From contig NZ_PVNH01000001.1 of assembly GCF_003001955.1 (NCBI RefSeq), positions 1 to 64,000 of the forward strand: a stretch of 64,000 nucleotides of DNA, given 5' to 3'. Each line of letters starts with the position of its first letter. The stretch's first letter is position 1. Below are positions 60,242 through 64,000 of the stretch, piece after piece. The notes beneath the pieces were generated by a model, which did not search any database, was not told the DNA's origin, and saw only the letters and a program-made list of their open reading frames with translations. The DNA comes from Prauserella shujinwangii. GTDB lineage: Bacteria; Actinomycetota; Actinomycetes; Mycobacteriales; Pseudonocardiaceae. The translations under genes and the position numbers were made by a program.

Positions 60242-61152
60242 CGTGCGTTTCCTCCGGCGGCGAAGGCCGCCACCTCGTCGGCGGTGGGAACGGCCGCCTG
60301 GGCACCGGGCCGGGTCACGGCCAGCGCGGCGGCCGCGCCCGCCAGCCGGGCGGCCTCCGGCAGCGGCAGCGCCCTGGCCAGCGCCGCGCAGAGGGCTCCG
60401 CAGAAGGTGTCGCCCGCGCCCGTGGTGTCGACGGCCTCGACCGGGACCCCGGGGATGTGCAGCGGGGCGCGGTCGCCCTCGGCGACGAGGCACCCCTGCC
60501 GGCCGAGGGTGATCACGACGGCGGGCACGCGTTCCCGCAGCGCGCGGGCGAGCGTGTCCGGTCCCGCGGTGTCCCCCGCGAGCTCGGCGGCCTCGTGCTC
60601 GTTGACGATGAGCAGGTCGACCGTGTCCCACACGTCGCGCGGCAGCCGCCGGGACGGGGCGGCGTTGAGCGCCAGCAGCGCACCGGGCCGCCGCGCGGCC
60701 GCGGCCGCGCGCACCACGTCGAGCGGCACCTCCAGCTGGGTGAGCACCACGTCGGCGGCGGCGATCCGGTCCCCGTGCCGGGCTCCGAGCCGCAGGCGGG
60801 CGTTGGCGCCGGGAGCGACGACGATCGTGTTCTCCCCGCCGGGGGAGACGGTGATGAACGCGGTGCCGGTGGGGACGCTCACGTGCTCGACGAGGTCGGT
60901 GCGGACCCCGGCCCCGTCGAGCGAGGCGAGCAGCAGGCCCGCGGGCTCGTCGTCGCCCAGGGTGCCGAGGAACGTGGTGTCCGCGCCGCCGGCGCGCGCC
61001 GCCGCCACCGCCTGGTTCGCGCCCTTGCCGCCGGGACTGCGGCGCAGGTCCCCGCCGAGGATCGTCTCCCCGGCTCGTGGTGGCCGGGGAACGTCGACGA
61101 CGAGGTCGACGTTCGCCGATCCGGCCACCACCACCCGGCCCCGCCCCGTCAC
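60238..61152 (-). CDS. rbsK: Ribokinase-like PfkB-family sugar kinase
   Basis: Protein of 304 residues. PfkB signature 1 is present as SPGGKGANQAVAAARAGG near 40 and signature 2 as DTTGAGDTFCGAL near 244, with the catalytic Asp. VNEHEAAELAG is the ribokinase-type inner motif. It phosphorylates ribose or a related sugar. Sitting directly after two ADP-ribosylglycohydrolase genes with four-base overlaps, it may phosphorylate ribose released by them. Adenosine kinase activity is an alternative. Confidence 0.88.
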   Translation of the reverse strand: MTGRGRVVVAGSANVDLVVDVPRPPRAGETILGGDLRRSPGGKGANQAVAAARAGGADTTFLGTLGDDEPAGLLLASLDGAGVRTDLVEHVSVPTGTAFITVSPGGENTIVVAPGANARLRLGARHGDRIAAADVVLTQLEVPLDVVRAAAAARRPGALLALNAAPSRRLPRDVWDTVDLLIVNEHEAAELAGDTAGPDTLARALRERVPAVVITLGRQGCLVAEGDRAPLHIPGVPVEAVDTTGAGDTFCGALCAALARALPLPEAARLAGAAAALAVTRPGAQAAVPTADEVAAFAAGGNAR

Positions 61153-62492
61153 GGCTCCTCCCGTCCCGCCGCGAGCGCGGTGGTGCGGGCGGCGAGGTCC
61201 GCGATGGACTGCTCCCCGCCGGGCAGCGAGGTCGCGATCCGCCCGGCGAGCGGTGCGGTCCAGCGCTCACCGATGCCCTCGGCGCCGCGCAGGGCACCGA
61301 CGACGCCGCCCACCGTCGCCGCCGCCGAGTCGGTGTCCCAGCCCGCCGTCACCGCGATCGACACGCTCGGCCCGAACTCCCCGCCGCCCCGCGCCAGCGC
61401 GTAGGCGATGACCGCCGCGTTGTTCAGCACGTGCACCCAGTGCAGGTGCCCGAACTCGGCGTGCAGGCGGTCGAGCCCGTCGCGCACGTCCGGCCCGGCG
61501 GCCGCCTCGCGGCCGGACCGGACGGCGTGGGCGAGCCCGCTGCCCGGCGGGACGACCGTGTCCGCGGCGTCGAGCACCTCGTCGACGGTGTCGCACACCA
61601 TCGCCGCCGCCGCGAGCGCCGCCGCCCACATCGCGCCGTGGATCCCGTCGCGGGTGTGGCTCAGCCGGGCGTCCGTCCACGCCAGCCTGGCGGCGGTGCG
61701 CACATCGCCCGGCGACACCCAGCCGTACACGTCGGCCCGGATGAGCGCGCCGATCCACTCCCGGAACGGGTTGTGGTGGGTCGCGGTCTCGGGCACGGGC
61801 CTGGCGTCGAGCAGGTTGCGGTACGCGGCGCGCTCGGCGGTGAACACCCGGCCCGCGGGCAGGGTGTCGAGCCACAGCAGGCCCACGTCGTCGGTGCCGA
61901 AGTCCCGGCCGTGCCGTTCGAGCAGGGTGAGCGCGAGGATCGGGTAGTTGAGGTCGTCGTCCTCGGGCATCCCGGCGATGTTCTCCTCCAGCGAGGTGGC
62001 CGCCGAGCGCCGGTTCCACGGCCAGCGGGCCGCGACCTCGGCGGGCAGGCCGACCGCGGTGAAGTACCGGTCCAGCGGCCACCGGCCGGTCGCCCGCAGG
62101 ATCTCCTCGATGCCCTCCCTCGGGATCTTCTCCACCGGCTTGCCGAGCAGGCACCCGGCCGCGCGGCCGGTCCACGCGCCGAGGGCCCGGTCCCGCCCGG
62201 TCCGGGGCAGGTCGGGGGGAGGGGCGAGCCGCGCGGCGAGGGCGTCCCAGCCGTCCGGCTCGTCCGGCGCCGACGGGGCGGGCAGTGCCGCCAGCTCGTC
62301 GAGCAGCGCCCGCGCCAGCGACCGCAGTTCCGGGGGCGCCGGGTGCGGGCCCGCGCCGCCGGCCGGGGGCACCGGGTCGCCGCCCGCGGCCACCCACCGT
62401 GCGCGCACGTCCGCCACGTCCCTGCCCTCGGCGGCGGACTGCACCAGCTCGTGCGCGAGCAGGTCCTCGGGCCGCGCCCAGGTGAGCCTCAT
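61149..62492 (-). CDS. ADP-ribosylglycohydrolase family protein, longer form
   Basis: Protein of 447 residues. A 100-residue N-terminal extension precedes the ARH core: GRAAGCLLGKPVEK, then MPEDDDLNYPILALTLLE and a late TAGWDTDSAAATVGGVVGAL, which supply the metal-ligand Asp residues. The first motif has GC where most have GD, so activity may be altered. ATG 62492 overlaps the stop of the second ARH gene. It probably hydrolyses an N-glycosidic or O-glycosidic ADP-ribose-like bond. Confidence 0.85.
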   Translation of the reverse strand: MRLTWARPEDLLAHELVQSAAEGRDVADVRARWVAAGGDPVPPAGGAGPHPAPPELRSLARALLDELAALPAPSAPDEPDGWDALAARLAPPPDLPRTGRDRALGAWTGRAAGCLLGKPVEKIPREGIEEILRATGRWPLDRYFTAVGLPAEVAARWPWNRRSAATSLEENIAGMPEDDDLNYPILALTLLERHGRDFGTDDVGLLWLDTLPAGRVFTAERAAYRNLLDARPVPETATHHNPFREWIGALIRADVYGWVSPGDVRTAARLAWTDARLSHTRDGIHGAMWAAALAAAAMVCDTVDEVLDAADTVVPPGSGLAHAVRSGREAAAGPDVRDGLDRLHAEFGHLHWVHVLNNAAVIAYALARGGGEFGPSVSIAVTAGWDTDSAAATVGGVVGALRGAEGIGERWTAPLAGRIATSLPGGEQSIADLAARTTALAAGREEP

Positions 62493-63673
62493 GCCGGGCC
62501 TCCGATCGGCACGGCGCCGGGGGCGGTCAGCGCGTCCAGCGCGGCGGCACGGGCGAGTGCCCGCTCCCGGTCGGCGCGCAGGATGTCGGCCGCGGCCGAG
62601 GCCATGAGCAGCCCGGTCTCGCGCAGGTCCATCCGGCTGGCCTCGCTGACCGCGGCGAGCCACTCGGCGGGCACCGCGGCGGCCCCGCCGAGCCCGGCGC
62701 AGAGCGCACCGGCCATGGAGGCGATCGAGTCGGCGTCCCGGCCGTAGTTCACCGCGGCCAGCACCGCGCCGCGGTAGTCGCCCCGGTGGCCGAGCACGAA
62801 CCCCAGCGCGGCGGGCAGCTCCTCGATCGACTTGGTCCGGGAGGGCCGCCGGGCGTCCAGCGACATCTCCCGGTAGTGCGGGCCGACCGAGTCGAACGGG
62901 GCGACGGTCTCGCGGACGCGGCGCGCCAGCTCCCGCTCCTCGTCGTCGGTGCGCGGCGGCACGCCGTCGGCGAACTCGCGGGCCACGGCGCCCAGCGCCG
63001 CCGCCGTCCCGTCGTGGGCGACCCGGAGGCCCGCGTCGGTCACGTCGGCCAGGGTCGCGCCGGGAGCGACCGCGGCGGCGACCATGGCGGCCAGCACCCC
63101 CGCGGCCTCGCGGCCGTAGCTCGACTGGTGCGCGCCGGTGAGGTCGATCGCCTCGGCGTAGGCCCCGCCGGGGTCTCCCGCGTTGGCGATCCCGACCGGA
63201 GCGACGTACATGGCCGCGCCGCAGTTGACGACGTTGCCCACCCCGGCCTCGCGCGGGTCGGCGTGCCCGTAGTGGAGCCGCGTGACGATCCACTTCTCCG
63301 CGAGGAAGACCCGCTGCAGCAGCAGGGCGGTGGACTCCAGCTCGGGCACCCAGCGGGGCTCGCCCATCATGAGGGGCACCAGGTCCTCGGCCATCGCGTA
63401 GGCGTCCAGGTGGGCGCGCCGCTTCGCGTACACCTCGACGATCGCCCGGGTCATCAGGGTGTCGTCGGTGATGTGCCCGTCGCCCTTGTGGTACGGGGCG
63501 ATCGGGCGGGCGTCGCGCCAGTTCGGGTACCACGGCCCGACGATGCCGGTCACCCGGCCGCCGTGCCGCTGCTCGATCTGTTCCGGTGTCCACCCCTCCG
63601 TGGCCCCACCGAGGGCGTCCCCCACCGCCGCGCCGGTGATCACCGCCACCGCACGGTCCTCCAGCCAGGTCAC
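62489..63673 (-). CDS. ADP-ribosylglycohydrolase family protein, canonical
   Basis: Protein of 394 residues from GTG 63673, with GAAGGGA upstream. The ARH motifs are complete: ITGAAVGDALGGATEG at 13-28, YHKGDGHITDDTLMTRAI near 62, and VNYGRDADSIASMAGAL near 315. It is the first gene of the operon after the solute-binding gene. Together with the diverged second ARH and the kinase, it suggests uptake and breakdown of a ribosylated compound. The gene gap upstream is 100 nt. Confidence 0.88.
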   Translation of the reverse strand: MTWLEDRAVAVITGAAVGDALGGATEGWTPEQIEQRHGGRVTGIVGPWYPNWRDARPIAPYHKGDGHITDDTLMTRAIVEVYAKRRAHLDAYAMAEDLVPLMMGEPRWVPELESTALLLQRVFLAEKWIVTRLHYGHADPREAGVGNVVNCGAAMYVAPVGIANAGDPGGAYAEAIDLTGAHQSSYGREAAGVLAAMVAAAVAPGATLADVTDAGLRVAHDGTAAALGAVAREFADGVPPRTDDEERELARRVRETVAPFDSVGPHYREMSLDARRPSRTKSIEELPAALGFVLGHRGDYRGAVLAAVNYGRDADSIASMAGALCAGLGGAAAVPAEWLAAVSEASRMDLRETGLLMASAAADILRADRERALARAAALDALTAPGAVPIGGPA

Positions 63674-63697
63674 CGGATCAGGTCCCTTCCGTGTCGG

Positions 63698-63718
63698 GCG
63701 CGGGCGGGCCGCCCGCGC
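63698..63718. terminator. Short GC hairpin between solute-binding gene and ARH operon
   Basis: GCGCGGGC (63698-63705) and GCCCGCGC (63711-63718) form an 8-bp stem with a five-base loop. There is no T-run, so it may be a weak terminator or attenuator that lowers expression of the downstream enzymes relative to the binding protein. Confidence 0.35.
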
Positions 63719-63773
63719 GTGCGTGCGTGCCGGGGCGGGCCGGTGACGGACGCGCCGCCGGCCCGGCCCGGCC

Positions 63774-64000
63774 TCAGTTCGCGATGCTCTTCCAGCCGTC
63801 CTGCAGCTCCCGCGCCAGCCCGGTGGCATCGGTCTCCCGCCCCAGGAAACGCTGGAACGCCGGGGTGGCGACGGTGTCCTTCCACTGCGCGTACTTGTCG
63901 ACGAACAGGTACGGGGCGGAGGTCAGGTGCTCGCCGGAGGACAGGATCACGTCCCAGCCGTGCTGCGAGCCGAGCTTGTCGGCCAGCGCCTCCCGCGCGG
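63774..64000 (-). CDS. Probable extracellular solute-binding protein, C-terminal part
   Basis: A frame enters from the window edge and ends at TGA 63774-63776, giving 74 residues: LGSQHGWDVILSSGEHLTSAPYLFVDKY, then TPAFQRFLG and a LARELQDGWKSIAN end. The closing pattern, a short helix then QDGWKSI, is typical of sugar ABC transporter binding proteins. Transporter permease genes would be expected beyond the window. The family is inferred from this tail and from the carbohydrate-type genes that follow. Confidence 0.5.
   Translation of the reverse strand, partial: AREALADKLGSQHGWDVILSSGEHLTSAPYLFVDKYAQWKDTVATPAFQRFLGRETDATGLARELQDGWKSIAN

Noticed and set aside
1-64000. CRISPR arrays, tRNA or rRNA genes, integrase or transposase genes
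   Set aside because: I saw no regularly spaced repeats, cloverleaf sequence with CCA context or recombinase motifs; GC-rich short repeats are codon effects.

Overview
The window is high-GC DNA in which genes abut or overlap by 4 nt and GTG starts are common. It holds a SigD/ShbA-type sigma factor, a DUF3291 protein, a DinB-type protein and a fused indolepyruvate oxidoreductase. This points to an actinomycete, most likely the Pseudonocardiaceae (Amycolatopsis-like). The family call is inference, because there is no rRNA or other marker gene here.

Layout. 1-3.2 kb is ordinary chromosome: SDR reductase, DUF3291 protein, VOC protein, DinB-like protein and a SigD-family sigma factor. 3.3-41.6 kb is a roughly 38 kb defence island with no integrase, transposase or tRNA seen at either edge. 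42-48.5 kb holds gamma-glutamyltransferase and indolepyruvate:ferredoxin oxidoreductase with its divergent Lrp-type regulator. 49-54.4 kb holds an SDR/MerR pair, a metallo-beta-lactamase-like protein, a Sir2 deacylase, a 34-residue LPFR-motif protein, an OsmC protein and a LURP-one protein. 54.5-64 kb is a minus-strand operon of at least eight genes: two ADP-ribosylglycohydrolases, a ribokinase-like kinase, a TIM-barrel/formylglycine-generating-enzyme-like fusion, a CaiB-type CoA-transferase, a CoA-ester lyase, an HTH regulator and an SDR. The end of a probable solute-binding protein lies upstream of it.

Inside the island, modules are stacked. (a) An N6-adenine methylase with its own HTH and a fused HsdS-like recognition half, followed by a 1725-residue SF1 helicase with a Vsr-type nuclease domain. 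(b) Small accessory genes (membrane protein, EVE-like, HhH, PD-(D/E)XK/DUF4268) beside a decayed two-gene cassette. (c) A 2080-residue fusion of Hanks-type Ser/Thr kinase, DUF1998/MrfA-type SF2 helicase and a Vsr-like nuclease end, followed by a DrmD-like SNF2 helicase and a large DrmMI/PglX-like N6 methylase. This resembles DISARM but lacks drmB and drmC and has a kinase built into the helicase. (d) An Imm1-like protein translationally coupled to McrB (with a DUF4357 head) and McrC. (e) A UvrD-type helicase with a RelE-like N-terminus. (f) A minus-strand SNF2 helicase, Hsp70-type ATPase with a Cys4 insertion, and small protein. (g) A Rad50/SMC-like ATPase with a small HEPN-like partner.

Modules (a) and (c) appear co-regulated: a 17-bp palindromic sequence, matching at 14 of 17 positions, sits at both promoters. 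The best candidate for an undescribed system is (c), a kinase-gated DISARM relative. The Hsp70/SNF2/small-protein operon is second and the methylase-specificity fusion plus helicase-nuclease third.
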